From: Paracoccaceae bacterium
GTDB lineage: Bacteria > Pseudomonadota > Alphaproteobacteria > Rhodobacterales > Rhodobacteraceae
Direction of reading: 5' to 3'
NCBI GenBank assembly: GCA_021775315.1
Contig: JAJFIC010000058.1
Coordinates: 1 to 64,000, forward strand
DNA length: 64,000 nt
Below the pieces are notes generated by a model that worked only from the letters and a program-made list of their open reading frames with translations, was not told where the DNA came from and searched no databases. Of the stretch, positions 17,221-26,246 are shown in pieces. Position numbers and translations under genes: made by a program. The stretch's first letter is position 1. Each line of letters begins with the position of its first letter.

Positions 17221-18519
17221 TTAGTGTCCGGTTTTGAGCTTGCGCTCAAGATACATGGCGTAGCGACCCATCGAGAAACAAACGATGAAGAACATCAGGG
17301 CGATAAAGCCGTACAGCTCCCAGATGATACCGTTCCATTCCTGATTGGCCCTGATTGAGGTCGACAGGCCGATCGGGTCAAGCAGACCGATGATCGACAC
17401 CAGCGTCGTGTCCTTGAACAGGCCGATGAAATTGCCAACAATGGCTGGGATCGAAATTTTCAACGCTTGCGGCATAATAATCAACCGCTGCGCCTTCCAA
17501 TAATCCAGACCCAGACTATCCGCCGCCTCGTATTGACCACGCGGCAATGCAGCAAGACCGCCACGCACCACTTCGGCCATATAAGCGGACGAAAACAGCG
17601 TCACCATGATCATCACCCGAAGGATGATGTCAAAGGTCGTGCCGGGTGGCAGAAAGATGTTGAGCAAGGTCGAGGCCACGAACAACAAGGTAATCAGCGG
17701 CACACCGCGGATAAATTCGATGAACCCGACACAGATGGTTTTCACGATCCACAAGTCAGATTGCCGACCAAGCGCCAGAACGATGCCAATTGGCAGCGAC
17801 AGCGCAATACCGGTCACGCCGATGGTTACCGACAGCATAAAGCCACCAAACCTGGCACTTTCAACGGATTCGCTGGCCAAGGGAATGATCGACTGCAAAC
17901 CAGATGCCACCGGTGCTGCTAGAAGCAGCCACCAAAGGACAGGCACAAGGAATGCTGCAATCGTACCAGCAAGGGACCCCGCAGGTTTGCTGACCAGCAC
18001 ATAAGCCACATAGCCCAGCACAAATCCTGCGACGACGGACAATGGCAACCAGATGGTTCCACCCCAAAGCAACCAGAAGATCGCGAAAGGCGACGCTGCT
18101 GAGAACCACAAGACTTTGCGCGGGATACCAGCAAACAAAACCGGGGCGATTGCGACCAGCAGACCGACAAAGGCCAGATTTACCCGCCAGTAAAGTTCGG
18201 ACGGATAGAAACCATACAGCAATTGCAGATACCGCTCGCGGATGACGGCCCAACAGGCGCCGGTGGCCCCTTCACCGTATTGTGCCACGATTGATTCGCG
18301 GCACTCATTCAGCGAATGAGCCGTCCAGGACGATTTGAACACCCAGGGAAGGACGCCATAAAGCAGGCTGGCAACAAAATAGATCGCCAGAATGGTCAGG
18401 ATAGAGTTGAACCAGCCACTGAACAAATTGACACGGATCCAGTGGACAACACCGACCGCAGACGATGGTGCGTCCTGTTCCGGGAGCATTTCAGTGCGTA
18501 CATAACCGATGTCTGTCAT
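17221..18519 (-). CDS. bztC: Amino-acid ABC transporter permease (BztC/AapM type)
   Basis: A 432-residue permease. Multiple hydrophobic segments include a variable N-terminal half and a C-terminal His/Glu/Gln-type permease domain. The EAA-type loop AADSLGLDYWKAQRLIIMPQALKISIP contacts the ATPase. The length is typical of BztC/AapM, which are longer than ordinary permeases because of an N-terminal extension. It lies one base after bztB. Confidence 0.94.
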   Translation of the reverse strand: MTDIGYVRTEMLPEQDAPSSAVGVVHWIRVNLFSGWFNSILTILAIYFVASLLYGVLPWVFKSSWTAHSLNECRESIVAQYGEGATGACWAVIRERYLQLLYGFYPSELYWRVNLAFVGLLVAIAPVLFAGIPRKVLWFSAASPFAIFWLLWGGTIWLPLSVVAGFVLGYVAYVLVSKPAGSLAGTIAAFLVPVLWWLLLAAPVASGLQSIIPLASESVESARFGGFMLSVTIGVTGIALSLPIGIVLALGRQSDLWIVKTICVGFIEFIRGVPLITLLFVASTLLNIFLPPGTTFDIILRVMIMVTLFSSAYMAEVVRGGLAALPRGQYEAADSLGLDYWKAQRLIIMPQALKISIPAIVGNFIGLFKDTTLVSIIGLLDPIGLSTSIRANQEWNGIIWELYGFIALMFFIVCFSMGRYAMYLERKLKTGH

Positions 18520-18520
18520 C

Positions 18521-19789
18521 TTAACGCTCCTTCAATGAAACAGAATTGTTGTACCAGTTCATCACCGTCGAAATGCTGAGCGAGATGATCAGGTAGATCA
18601 GCATCAGCAACATCAGTGATTCCAGCGCCCGGCCTGTCTGGTTCAGCGTAATGCCGCCCAATGTGCCGGTAATATCCATATAGCCAACCGCAATCGCCAA
18701 CGACGAGTTCTTAGTCAGGTTCAGGTATTGTGAAATCAGCGGCGGGATGATGACCCGCAAGGCTTGTGGCAAGACCACAAGGCTCATGATCCGGTTCGGA
18801 CGTATGCCCAGCGCGGCTGCCGCCTCGGTCTGGCCTTGGGATATCGCTAAGATACCGCCACGGACGGTTTCAGCAATAAATGCCGCTGTGTAGAGTGACA
18901 GGGCCAGCCAAAGCGCGATCAGTGAGTTCCGCGCGTAAATACCACCCTGGAAATTGAACCCCTTCAACGCCGGGTATCCAAGATACAATCCCAACGCATA
19001 AAACACGATGGCAACCGGCACGACAATCAACAGCAGCCTTTGCCACCATGTGACCGGTCGCACGCCTGTTGTTTCCTGAATGTGGTCAGCCCGACGCTTT
19101 ACAAAGCGTGCTGCCAGAATACCGCCGATTAAAGCGACCAGAAAAGCCATCAGGTCAAGACTGATATCAAACCGTAGGCTGGATTCGCCAAACAGATGGA
19201 CGTTGCCAAGGGAATTTGAAAACAGCGGCTCAGGAATGTAGAATCCGCGGTTCGTAAACGCGACAGAGTCATTCAATACCATTGAAGCTGCTGGAGGGTC
19301 TCCTCGAAAATCTCGGGGCTGTGGCAGCGTCTCGATGAAAATCGTCATGGAAAGGACGATCCACAACAAAACCGGAACGTTGCGGAAGCCTTCGACATAA
19401 AATGCCATCAGCTTGGCCACGATCCAGTTGTTTGACAGACGCAGAACACCGACGAAAACACCGACAATCGTTGCGGTGATACAACCAAGAACGGCAACCA
19501 CCAGCGTGTTCAGCACACCCAGAAACGAGGCCCTAAGATGGGAATCGCGGCTGTCATAATCCAGCAGACGTTGGTTGATGTCATAGCTCGACGGTTCTTG
19601 CAGAAATGAAAAGCCTAGCTTCATACCCAGATCGTCTAGGTTTTGCGCTGTGTTGTTGATGATCCAGCCAAACGCGGTCAGAACACCGATCAGCGCAATA
19701 ATCTGGATTGTCATGGAACGATACCGCGTATCGTAAATCAGCATACTCAGCCGAAAGCCAGCTTTCGGCGTGTCGGATATGGCAGTCAT
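18521..19789 (-). CDS. bztB: Amino-acid ABC transporter permease (BztB/AapQ type)
   Basis: A 422-residue permease partner of BztC, with the EAA loop EAAAALGIRPNRIMSLVVLPQALRVIIP and the TAAFIAETVRGGILAI helix before it. I use ATG 19789 (AGGGGGG ribosome-binding site at proper distance) in place of an in-frame upstream ATG at 19825. It starts about 150 bases after bztA, behind a hairpin that can reduce readthrough from the binding-protein gene. Confidence 0.94.
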   Translation of the reverse strand: MTAISDTPKAGFRLSMLIYDTRYRSMTIQIIALIGVLTAFGWIINNTAQNLDDLGMKLGFSFLQEPSSYDINQRLLDYDSRDSHLRASFLGVLNTLVVAVLGCITATIVGVFVGVLRLSNNWIVAKLMAFYVEGFRNVPVLLWIVLSMTIFIETLPQPRDFRGDPPAASMVLNDSVAFTNRGFYIPEPLFSNSLGNVHLFGESSLRFDISLDLMAFLVALIGGILAARFVKRRADHIQETTGVRPVTWWQRLLLIVVPVAIVFYALGLYLGYPALKGFNFQGGIYARNSLIALWLALSLYTAAFIAETVRGGILAISQGQTEAAAALGIRPNRIMSLVVLPQALRVIIPPLISQYLNLTKNSSLAIAVGYMDITGTLGGITLNQTGRALESLMLLMLIYLIISLSISTVMNWYNNSVSLKER

Positions 19790-19896
19790 AAAGCTGCGCC
19801 CCCCTGGTTGGTTCCGCTTTAGCATTCGCCCAGAAGGTCGTTAACCGCCCTCGTTATCCGGAATGCCTGTTCGGGTGTGATCTTCTTGAAGATACG

Positions 19897-19926
19897 AAAA
19901 GGGCGCGAACTATGTCGCGCCCTTTT
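19897..19926 (-). terminator. Intercistronic hairpin between bztA and bztB
   Basis: Perfect 12-base arms AAAAGGGCGCGA and TCGCGCCCTTTT around a six-base loop. The T tract after it on the minus strand is short, so it is more likely a partial terminator or an mRNA-stabilising end for abundant bztA transcript. Confidence 0.65.
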
Positions 19927-19939
19927 GCTTTAGTGTCGA

Positions 19940-20953
19940 TTAACGGAACGGAGGCGAATAGATCAAGCCGCCAGCTGTCCATTGACCGTTCAGGCCACGG
20001 GCAAGGCCGATTGCAGTCGACTCACCGATGTTGCGCTCAAAGATCTCGCCGTAGTTACCACCAGCAAGAGCACGCTGTGCCCAATCTTTGTCCAGACCCA
20101 GCATCGCGCCAAGGTCACCTTCGGTGCCCAACAGACGGTTGATTTCTGGGTTATTTGTGCCTTTGGACATCTCAGCCAGATTGGCCGATGTCACGCCCAG
20201 CTCTTCAGCTGTGATCAGCGCGTTCAAAGTCCAGCGAACGGTGTCTGCCCACTGGTCATCGCCGTGACGCACAAGCGGACCCAGAGGCTCTTTCGAGATG
20301 ATTTCTGGCAGCAATGTGTGGTCGTCAGGTGCTTCGAATGTTGCACGTGTCGCAGCCAGACCGGATGCGTCAGTGGTGTAAACGTCACAAGCGCCAGCAA
20401 GATACTGCTGCTGAGCTTCGGCGTTGGTTTCGATTGGCACTGGCTCGTAGCTGATGTTGTTCGAGCGGAAGAAATCCGCCAGATTCAGCTCGGTTGTGGT
20501 ACCGGTTTGGATACAAACGGTTGCACCGTCCAGATCTTTAGCAGAAGCCACGCCCAATTCTTTTGGAACCATGAAACCCTGACCGTCATAATAGTTCACG
20601 CCAACAAAGGTGAACTTAAGGTCAACATCGCGTGAGAATGTCCATGTGGTGTTACGGGCCAGCAAATCTACCTCGCCGGAAGCCAGCGCAGTAAAGCGTG
20701 TCTTACCAGTTGTCGGGGTGAATTTTACGGCCTGTGGGTCGCCAAGAACGGCAGCAGCAACAGCACGACAGATGCTGACGTCAAAGCCATCCCAGTTACC
20801 ATTTGCGTCCGGAGCAGCAAAGCCAACAAGACCAGTGGAAACACCGCACTGAAGGAAACCCTTCGCTTTGATGTCGTCAACTGTCCCTGCGGAAGCCATG
20901 CCTGCAGCCAAACCGGCCACGGTAAGCGCTCCGATAAATACGGATTTTTTCAT
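19940..20953 (-). CDS. bztA: Periplasmic amino-acid-binding protein
   Basis: A 337-residue solute-binding protein. A signal peptide (MKKSVFIGALTVAGLAAGMA, cleavage near ASAG) precedes the lobes CGVSTGLVGFAAPDANGNW and TTGKTRFTALASGEVDLLA. Strong similarity to Rhodobacter BztA includes the conserved ending LNGQWTAGGLIYSPPFR. It captures glutamate/glutamine/aspartate/asparagine in the periplasm for BztBCD. It is the first gene of the operon. Its 254-base upstream region carries repeated TTGACC hexamers. Confidence 0.96.
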   Translation of the reverse strand: MKKSVFIGALTVAGLAAGMASAGTVDDIKAKGFLQCGVSTGLVGFAAPDANGNWDGFDVSICRAVAAAVLGDPQAVKFTPTTGKTRFTALASGEVDLLARNTTWTFSRDVDLKFTFVGVNYYDGQGFMVPKELGVASAKDLDGATVCIQTGTTTELNLADFFRSNNISYEPVPIETNAEAQQQYLAGACDVYTTDASGLAATRATFEAPDDHTLLPEIISKEPLGPLVRHGDDQWADTVRWTLNALITAEELGVTSANLAEMSKGTNNPEINRLLGTEGDLGAMLGLDKDWAQRALAGGNYGEIFERNIGESTAIGLARGLNGQWTAGGLIYSPPFR

Positions 20954-21059
20954 TTTTTACCTCTTCCTGATGTTCCGCCCTGTAGAAAGGCGCGTCTCCG
21001 ACCTAGTTGGTCAGAATCGAATTTTGCCCGAGACTTTTATCTCTCAGCGGGTCGATTGT

Positions 21060-21105
21060 GGTCAATTGTTGACCCTTAGGTCAAGTGTGGATTCATCAGT
21101 TGACC
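21060..21105 (-). promoter_or_regulatory. TTGACC/GGTCAA repeat array upstream of bztA
   Basis: Within 46 bases there are four hexamers in alternating orientation: GGTCAA at 21060, TTGACC at 21069, GGTCAA at 21079 and TTGACC at 21100. Pairs form imperfect palindromes. One copy may act as a -35 box; the arrangement also fits an operator for a dimeric regulator. No regulator gene is adjacent. The rest of 20954-21207 shows nothing coding. Confidence 0.4.
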
Positions 21106-21207
21106 ACGCGTTAACCTTTAAAACCCGCAACAATGGGGGATTAAACCGATTAATTGGTGTAAAGGCTGGTTTTTTGTTCATTTTTTCGAACAGTCGGGTG
21201 CGTGCGT

Positions 21208-21915
21208 TCATACCGCCAATTGGTAGAATGCGTGGGCATCCAGGAAATCCTGACGCTTCGCGGCGGCCGTGGCCTCGGCTTCGTCGTCTTGCCCCCACAA
21301 TTCGGCCTGCCAGATTTCGTCAAGCCGCGAAGCCTGCCAAAGATCATCGACCGCGAAACCTCCGTCGATCGCGGCCAAGGCGACCACCAACGACCCGGAC
21401 AGCGTGACCAGATCGTGAAACCCGGTCAGGGAAAACGGCGTCAACGCATGTATTGGCGCAGCAAGGCGCGCCAAACTCTGCGGGTTTTGCGCCGCATGGA
21501 TCACGCCACTGGTGACTATAAGCGGCGCATCAAACTGCTGCGTCGTCCAGTCAAGGATCGGGTCCCATGCTGCTGCCTGCCGCTCGATCAATTCACGCGG
21601 GCTGTCTGCGCGATAGCATAACAGGTCAGAGCCGCCATATTCCGCCAGCATTGCCGCAACGGCAGCGGTTTGCGGTGCAACCTTGTCAATCGCAGCATTT
21701 GCGCGGCGGGTCATTGGCATGGTTGCGGGCTTAACTGTCCCGCCTTGCGCCTGCCATTCATCTGCAACCGCCTGCGCCAAAGCCGCCGTCGGAACCACCA
21801 ATGCGGATTTCGCCGGGGTCTTCAGCGACCGGGCATCCAGCCGAATTTCAAAACCATCGCCCACCGGGGCAACCGTGGCGTCAGACCAAAACCGTTTTTT
21901 CATTTGGGTTATCAT
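21208..21915 (-). CDS. ATP12-family F1-ATPase assembly chaperone
   Basis: A 235-residue ATP12-type protein, known in mitochondria and alphaproteobacteria to chaperone the F1 alpha subunit. Signatures include KRFWSDATV, the RSLKTPAKSALVVPT region, QAVADEWQAQGGTVKP with RRANAAID, and DLLCYRADSPRELIERQ with the WDPILDWT motif. ATG 21915 or ATG 21903 could be the start. It follows the pseudouridine synthase gene in the same orientation with a short gap, the typical alphaproteobacterial order. Confidence 0.92.
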   Translation of the reverse strand: MITQMKKRFWSDATVAPVGDGFEIRLDARSLKTPAKSALVVPTAALAQAVADEWQAQGGTVKPATMPMTRRANAAIDKVAPQTAAVAAMLAEYGGSDLLCYRADSPRELIERQAAAWDPILDWTTQQFDAPLIVTSGVIHAAQNPQSLARLAAPIHALTPFSLTGFHDLVTLSGSLVVALAAIDGGFAVDDLWQASRLDEIWQAELWGQDDEAEATAAAKRQDFLDAHAFYQLAV

Positions 21916-21926
21916 CGCGCGGCCTG

Positions 21927-22973
21927 TCAGTGGTCTTCAAAAGGATCAACCGGGGCCCATTTGCTTTCCCAGGAAAACAAGTCCCAGGTTTTTTGCATAT
22001 GCTCAGGCAGCGGTGCCGTCAGATGCAACCGCGCGCCCGTGATCGGATGGTCCATCGTCAACGAGCGCGCATGTAGATGCAGCTTGCGACTGACATCTCC
22101 GCCAAGCTGCGCGCCCCAGCCGTCACCGTCATTGACCTGCTTGTTGGTGCCATATTTACCATCACCAATAATCGGATAGCCAATTTCGGCCATATGAGCC
22201 CGCAATTGATGGGTCCGTCCTGTTACCGGCACCAGCGCCACCCAAGCTGTGCGTTTTCCGGCCTCTTCCAGAACGGAATAGTCCGTCGTTGCAAATTTTG
22301 CACCTTTGGTCGTCTTAACCTCGTCAGGATGCAGACAAATCATTTTTTCGCCAGCACCATGCGGGCCGTGGCCTGCGGATTTGATCAGCCCGAAATGCAC
22401 CGAGCCCATTTTCGGCAATGGGCTGCCAGCAACAGCGGCCCAATAAATCTTGCGCGACTTGCGATCCCTGAACGCATCTGACAGCGCCTTGGCGACCAGT
22501 CGCGTGCGCGCCAGCAGCATCACGCCTGATGTGTCACGGTCAAGCCGATGCACCAGCCTTGGCTTTTCGTCGCTGTCAAACATCAACGCCTCGGCCATGC
22601 CGTCAATATGCCGGCTCTGCCCCGATCCGCCCTGAACCGCCAGACCGGGCGGCTTATTCAGCGCGATGATGTGTTCGTCGCGGTAGATCACACAATTGCG
22701 GATCATTTTAGTGTCTTCCGCCGAAACCAGCGATTCCCGAGGGTCTCGTGGGCGGGTGTCAGCGGTGTCGGGCATTGGCGGTATGCGCACCTGATGTCCC
22801 TCTTCCAGACGGGCCGAACCTTTGACCCGGCCTCCATCCACACGGATTTCGCCCTTGCGACACATCTTTTCAATGCGGCCTTGGCTAATATGGGGAAACT
22901 GCCGACGAAACCAACGGTCAAGGCGTTGGTCTGCCTCGTCCGCTTTGATTGTCAGGATTTGAACTCCGCTCAT
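21927..22973 (-). CDS. RluA-family pseudouridine synthase
   Basis: A 348-residue rRNA pseudouridine synthase. It has an N-terminal S4 RNA-binding domain (QRLDRWFRRQFPHISQGRIEK), then the catalytic motif HRLDRDTSGVMLLART with the active aspartate and the TGRTHQLRAHM motif. The S4 domain points to RluC/RluD-like specificity for 23S rRNA rather than RluA. The start overlaps the crcB stop by four bases, so the pair is coupled. Confidence 0.92.
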   Translation of the reverse strand: MSGVQILTIKADEADQRLDRWFRRQFPHISQGRIEKMCRKGEIRVDGGRVKGSARLEEGHQVRIPPMPDTADTRPRDPRESLVSAEDTKMIRNCVIYRDEHIIALNKPPGLAVQGGSGQSRHIDGMAEALMFDSDEKPRLVHRLDRDTSGVMLLARTRLVAKALSDAFRDRKSRKIYWAAVAGSPLPKMGSVHFGLIKSAGHGPHGAGEKMICLHPDEVKTTKGAKFATTDYSVLEEAGKRTAWVALVPVTGRTHQLRAHMAEIGYPIIGDGKYGTNKQVNDGDGWGAQLGGDVSRKLHLHARSLTMDHPITGARLHLTAPLPEHMQKTWDLFSWESKWAPVDPFEDH

Positions 22974-23353
22974 CCGACCAGCCCTTTCGCCAGTGCAATT
23001 CCGGCGATCAGCGCCAAAATCGACAGCCCAACAGAGCCGCCTAAATACAAACTTCCGGAAATGATTTTGCCGCGTTCAAACAACACCCAGACATCCAGCG
23101 AGAACGCTGAAAATGTTGTGAAGCCGCCCAAAACTCCGGTCATGACAAAAGGGAAATACGGCGACACGCCGCTTTCCCGGTCCAGCAGAAAAACAAAAGC
23201 CAACCCCATTAGGAAAGAACCAACCACATTGACGGCCAGAGTTCCGACCGGAAACCCGGTGCCAAACAGGCGCGCGGCCGCGGCCCCGGTCATAAACCGC
23301 CCGCTTGCGCCAATCGCCCCGCCAAGGGCCACCTGTAAAACTGTCCAGATCAA
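22970..23353 (-). CDS. crcB: Fluoride channel CrcB/Fluc
   Basis: A 127-residue small membrane protein with four hydrophobic helices, a glycine-rich N-terminal GGAIGASGRF motif, NVVGSFLMG and GGFTTFSAFSLD, which carries the fluoride-pathway aromatic residues. It functions as a dual-topology dimer exporting fluoride. No fluoride riboswitch signature is visible upstream; the gene appears co-transcribed with rarA. Confidence 0.93.
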   Translation of the reverse strand: MIWTVLQVALGGAIGASGRFMTGAAAARLFGTGFPVGTLAVNVVGSFLMGLAFVFLLDRESGVSPYFPFVMTGVLGGFTTFSAFSLDVWVLFERGKIISGSLYLGGSVGLSILALIAGIALAKGLVG

Positions 23354-23420
23354 TTTTTCGTCCTAATTTCTGTCGGCCCAGCAAAGGCCTTACAGCGCCA
23401 GCATTGTCAAGCCGCAGCGC

Positions 23421-24737
23421 CTAACCTTTGTTGCGTTTGGCGCGCAGTTTCACAAAATAGTCCAGCCGTTTTTTCAACTCACGCTCGTGGCCACGATCCG
23501 GCGGCAGATAAAACACACCGCGTGGCATATCATCCGGGAAATAGTTCTGCCCGGAAAACCCGTCTTCGGCGTCATGGTCATAGCTGTACCCAGCGCCATA
23601 ACCTTGTTCTTTCATCATTTTGGTCGGTGCGTTCAGGATATGTTTGGGCGGCGGTTCCGAACCAAAGGACTTTGCCGCGGCCCGCGCCGCCTTATAGGCC
23701 GTATAGGTCGCGTTGGATTTTGGCGCCAGTGCCAGATAGATCACCGCCTGTGCAATCGCCAACTCGCCCTCGGGGCTGCCCAACCGTTCGTAGGTTTGCC
23801 AAGCATGCAGACAATGGGTTTGCGCGTTGGGATCGGCAAGGCCAATATCCTCGACCGCCATGCGGGTGATCCGCCGCGCCAGATAACGCGGGTCTTCGCC
23901 GCCCTCAAGCATCCGCGCAAACCAGTAAAGCGCCGCATCCGGGTCCGAGCCGCGAACTGATTTGTGAAGGGCGGAAATCAGGTTGAAATGCTCGTCGCCC
24001 GATTTGTCATATTTTGGCGCCCGCCGCGACAGACGCTTGGCCAGTTCGTCCGGTCCGGGCGGTGTTTCATCGTTCCATGCGAAACATTGCTCCAGCAGGT
24101 TCAGCAAGGCACGACCGTCACCATCGGACATTTCCAGCAAAGCCTCGCGCGCCTGAGCCGTCACCGCAAGCGGGCGCGCCATTTCGCCTTCGGCCCTTTG
24201 GGCCAGCAATTCAAGATCAGTCAATGTCAGTCGGTGTAAAACCATCACCTGGGCGCGCGACAAAAGCGCGGCGTTCAGCTCAAACGAAGGGTTTTCCGTC
24301 GTCGCGCCAACAAGGATGATCGTGCCATCTTCCATATGCGGCAAAAATCCATCTTGTTGAGCTTTGTTAAACCTGTGGATTTCGTCAACGAACAACAGGG
24401 TGCCGCGCCCGTTCTGGCGGCGCAGACGGGCGGCCTCGAACACTTTGCGCAACTCAGCCATCCCGGTGAAAATCGCGCTGATCTGAACGAAAGCCAAATC
24501 GGTTTCATCGGCCAGCAGCCGGGCAATCGTGGTCTTGCCAACACCCGGTGGGCCCCAAAAGATGATGTTCGATAGGGACCTTGAAAGCAGCATCGCGCGC
24601 AATGGGCCACCCTCGCCCAAGATGTGATCCTGCCCGATAACCGCCGTCAGGCTGGTCGGCCGCAAACGGTCCGCCAGCGGGCTGGGCGCGTTCGATATTT
24701 GCGGCGCATCGGGTGTTTGATCAAAAAGGTCGGACAT
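23421..24737 (-). CDS. rarA: Replication-associated recombination protein RarA (MgsA)
   Basis: A 438-residue clamp-loader-like AAA+ ATPase. Walker A is GPPGVGKTTIARLLA and Walker B LLFVDEIHRFNKAQQD; sensor 1 lies in VGATTENPSFE. The C-terminal tetramerization domain has SALHKSVRGSDPDAALYWFARM. It acts at stalled replication forks. The order rarA-crcB-rluA is seen in many alphaproteobacteria. Confidence 0.95.
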   Translation of the reverse strand: MSDLFDQTPDAPQISNAPSPLADRLRPTSLTAVIGQDHILGEGGPLRAMLLSRSLSNIIFWGPPGVGKTTIARLLADETDLAFVQISAIFTGMAELRKVFEAARLRRQNGRGTLLFVDEIHRFNKAQQDGFLPHMEDGTIILVGATTENPSFELNAALLSRAQVMVLHRLTLTDLELLAQRAEGEMARPLAVTAQAREALLEMSDGDGRALLNLLEQCFAWNDETPPGPDELAKRLSRRAPKYDKSGDEHFNLISALHKSVRGSDPDAALYWFARMLEGGEDPRYLARRITRMAVEDIGLADPNAQTHCLHAWQTYERLGSPEGELAIAQAVIYLALAPKSNATYTAYKAARAAAKSFGSEPPPKHILNAPTKMMKEQGYGAGYSYDHDAEDGFSGQNYFPDDMPRGVFYLPPDRGHERELKKRLDYFVKLRAKRNKG

Positions 24738-24802
24738 GGGCCCAGTCTACGCTGTGTCCGCGCACCATGAAAGCGCGAAAGCCTGAACTGGACAGCGACG
24801 GC

Positions 24803-25414
24803 CTATAGCAGCTTGTAATCCTTGGCGCGCTGAATGGCCTCTGCCGTGGTGCGCGCCATCAGCCGGGTGCGGGCCGAATTCAGCCGCGCCTTAAGCGCGC
24901 TTTCGGATATCCCCAGTGCCGCCGCCGCTGCCGCGTGGCGATTTCCGTCCGCGATCTGTTGCAGCGCCGCCTTTTGTGCATTGGTCAGGCTGTCGGGTGG
25001 ATCCGTCAGTTCATGCAGGATTCTTACGTTTTCAACGATTCGCGCGATTTCCGAATCATCAAACTCGCGATCTGAACGGGCGCAGCCAACAATTGACCGG
25101 GATGACATCGGGCCATAGGCCACCACCACGCCGAATTTCAGGCCAAACCGTGCCGCGTGACCCCAAATGCCAAAAGGGTCGGGCAAATCAATCGCGCTCC
25201 AGCGGGTCGCACCCTCTTTGGTAAAACCCCATGCAATCGACGGATCCCTGTGAACAAAGGCGTGTTCGGTGTAATAATCCACCCACTTTTGATCATAATT
25301 CTGGAATTGAACGAGGGGACCGGCAAAGCGGATATGCATCCCCGCCATGTACCCGGCCGGAGATATCTTAGCGAATTCGTCCAGAATTCGATCGAGGCTT
25401 ATATTCGTAGACAT
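24803..25414 (-). CDS. LuxR-type autoinducer-responsive transcriptional regulator
   Basis: A 203-residue quorum-sensing-type regulator. The N-terminal ligand domain retains the pattern WVDYYTEHAFVHRDPSIAWG (Trp/Tyr/Asp/Pro positions typical of acyl-homoserine lactone binding). The C-terminal LuxR helix-turn-helix reads LTNAQKAALQQIADGNRHAAAAAALGISESALKARL. No luxI synthase gene is in the window, so it appears to be a solo or unlinked receptor. The upstream start region coincides with a lux-box-like dyad, suggesting autoregulation. No strong ribosome-binding site precedes the ATG. Confidence 0.88.
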   Translation of the reverse strand: MSTNISLDRILDEFAKISPAGYMAGMHIRFAGPLVQFQNYDQKWVDYYTEHAFVHRDPSIAWGFTKEGATRWSAIDLPDPFGIWGHAARFGLKFGVVVAYGPMSSRSIVGCARSDREFDDSEIARIVENVRILHELTDPPDSLTNAQKAALQQIADGNRHAAAAAALGISESALKARLNSARTRLMARTTAEAIQRAKDYKLL

Positions 25415-25430
25415 GTCTTTTTAGACAGGT
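25411..25430. promoter_or_regulatory. Lux-box-like 20-bp dyad over the luxR start codon
   Basis: The sequence ACATGTCTTTTTAGACAGGT is 20 bases long. Its arms ACATGTCT and AGACAGGT are inverted with one mismatch around TTTT. Length and the outer ACnTGT / ACAGGT elements match the lux-box form. It includes the luxR ATG (minus strand, 25412-25414) and lies 65 bases upstream of the divergent small gene at 25495. Confidence 0.6.
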
Positions 25431-25494
25431 TGCAATTTTTCAAGTCAACCGTAAATTGATTGCTGTAACCAATACTAATTTTTACTTGGTGAAC

Positions 25495-25680
25495 ATGGCC
25501 ACTTCTATCGACCCTGAATTGTTTTCACAGATTATGGCTCTGCCAAAAGCAGCACGTCTTGATTTGCTGGAATTCGCCGGATCAGCTTGTGTTGGACCGG
25601 TACAGTTAAAGAAGATAGTGAACGACCTCACGTCTCGACTGGTTGACCCTGGAATTGACCCAATGGTTAAAGTGGCCTGA
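25495..25680 (+). CDS. Small hypothetical protein divergent from luxR
   Basis: A 61-residue open frame beginning MATSIDPELFSQIMALPKA. No family is recognised; it looks soluble, mostly helical, with a single cysteine. A modest GGTG ribosome-binding site precedes the ATG. Support for it being real is indirect: it follows a lux-box-like dyad on the divergent side of luxR and ends five bases before a hairpin terminator on the same strand. It may be a target of the LuxR protein. Confidence 0.5.
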   Translation: MATSIDPELFSQIMALPKAARLDLLEFAGSACVGPVQLKKIVNDLTSRLVDPGIDPMVKVA

Positions 25681-25684
25681 ACGG

Positions 25685-25716
25685 CAGAACCCCACAGCTA
25701 AGGCTGCGGGGTTCTG
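25685..25716 (+). terminator. Hairpin terminator after the small gene
   Basis: Arms CAGAACCCCACAGC and GCTGCGGGGTTCTG (one mismatch) around TAAG, followed by GTTTGTT on the plus strand. It is placed between convergent transcripts (the small gene and rplQ) and may act on both, but the T-rich side favours the plus strand. Confidence 0.75.
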
Positions 25717-25753
25717 TTTGTTAAACATCTGAAATGTTTGTTTTGTTGCGCGC

Positions 25754-26170
25754 TCAGTCCTGAGCGGCTTCTGCGGCGACGCGGGCTTTGTCGCCAGCAC
25801 CTTTGGCATCTGCATCGCGGTCGATAAATTCGATGATCGCCATGGGCGCCATGTCGCCATAACGAAAGCCAGCTTTCAGAACACGAACGTAACCGCCTTG
25901 ACGGTCCTTGTAGCGTGGGCCGAGAACATCAAACAGCTTGGACACATAGGCATCCTGCTTAAGCTTGCTGGCAGCCTGACGACGGGCGTGCAGGTCTCCG
26001 CGCTTGGCCAGTGTGATCATTTTTTCGATGATCGGCCGCAGCTCTTTGGCTTTCGGTAAAGTTGTTTTAATCTGTTCGTGCTCGATCAAAGATCCAGCCA
26101 TATTCGAGAAAAGCGCCTTGCGGTGCTCGTGTGTCCGGTTCAGGCGACGGTAGCCTCTTGCGTGACGCAT
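25754..26170 (-). CDS. rplQ: 50S ribosomal protein L17
   Basis: A 138-residue protein starting [20 protein letters not shown], the complete L17 signature, with the [14 protein letters not shown] region near the C-terminus and a short acidic tail. Last gene of the alpha-operon segment rpsM-rpsK-rpoA-rplQ, separated from rpoA by 171 bases that hold several hairpins. Confidence 0.97.
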   Translation of the reverse strand: MRHARGYRRLNRTHEHRKALFSNMAGSLIEHEQIKTTLPKAKELRPIIEKMITLAKRGDLHARRQAASKLKQDAYVSKLFDVLGPRYKDRQGGYVRVLKAGFRYGDMAPMAIIEFIDRDADAKGAGDKARVAAEAAQD

Positions 26171-26246
26171 GATAGTTTTCCTTCTTTATACTTTGTCCGG
26201 CGTCCCTTGCGTGAGGGCTCGCTCTCCTTGGGGCAGAATTACCCGA

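Noticed and set aside
23354-23420. Fluoride riboswitch before crcB
   Set aside because: The short region lacks the conserved riboswitch core.
24803-25680. Complete quorum-sensing system
   Set aside because: No luxI-type synthase lies in the window; only the receptor and a lux-box-like site are present.
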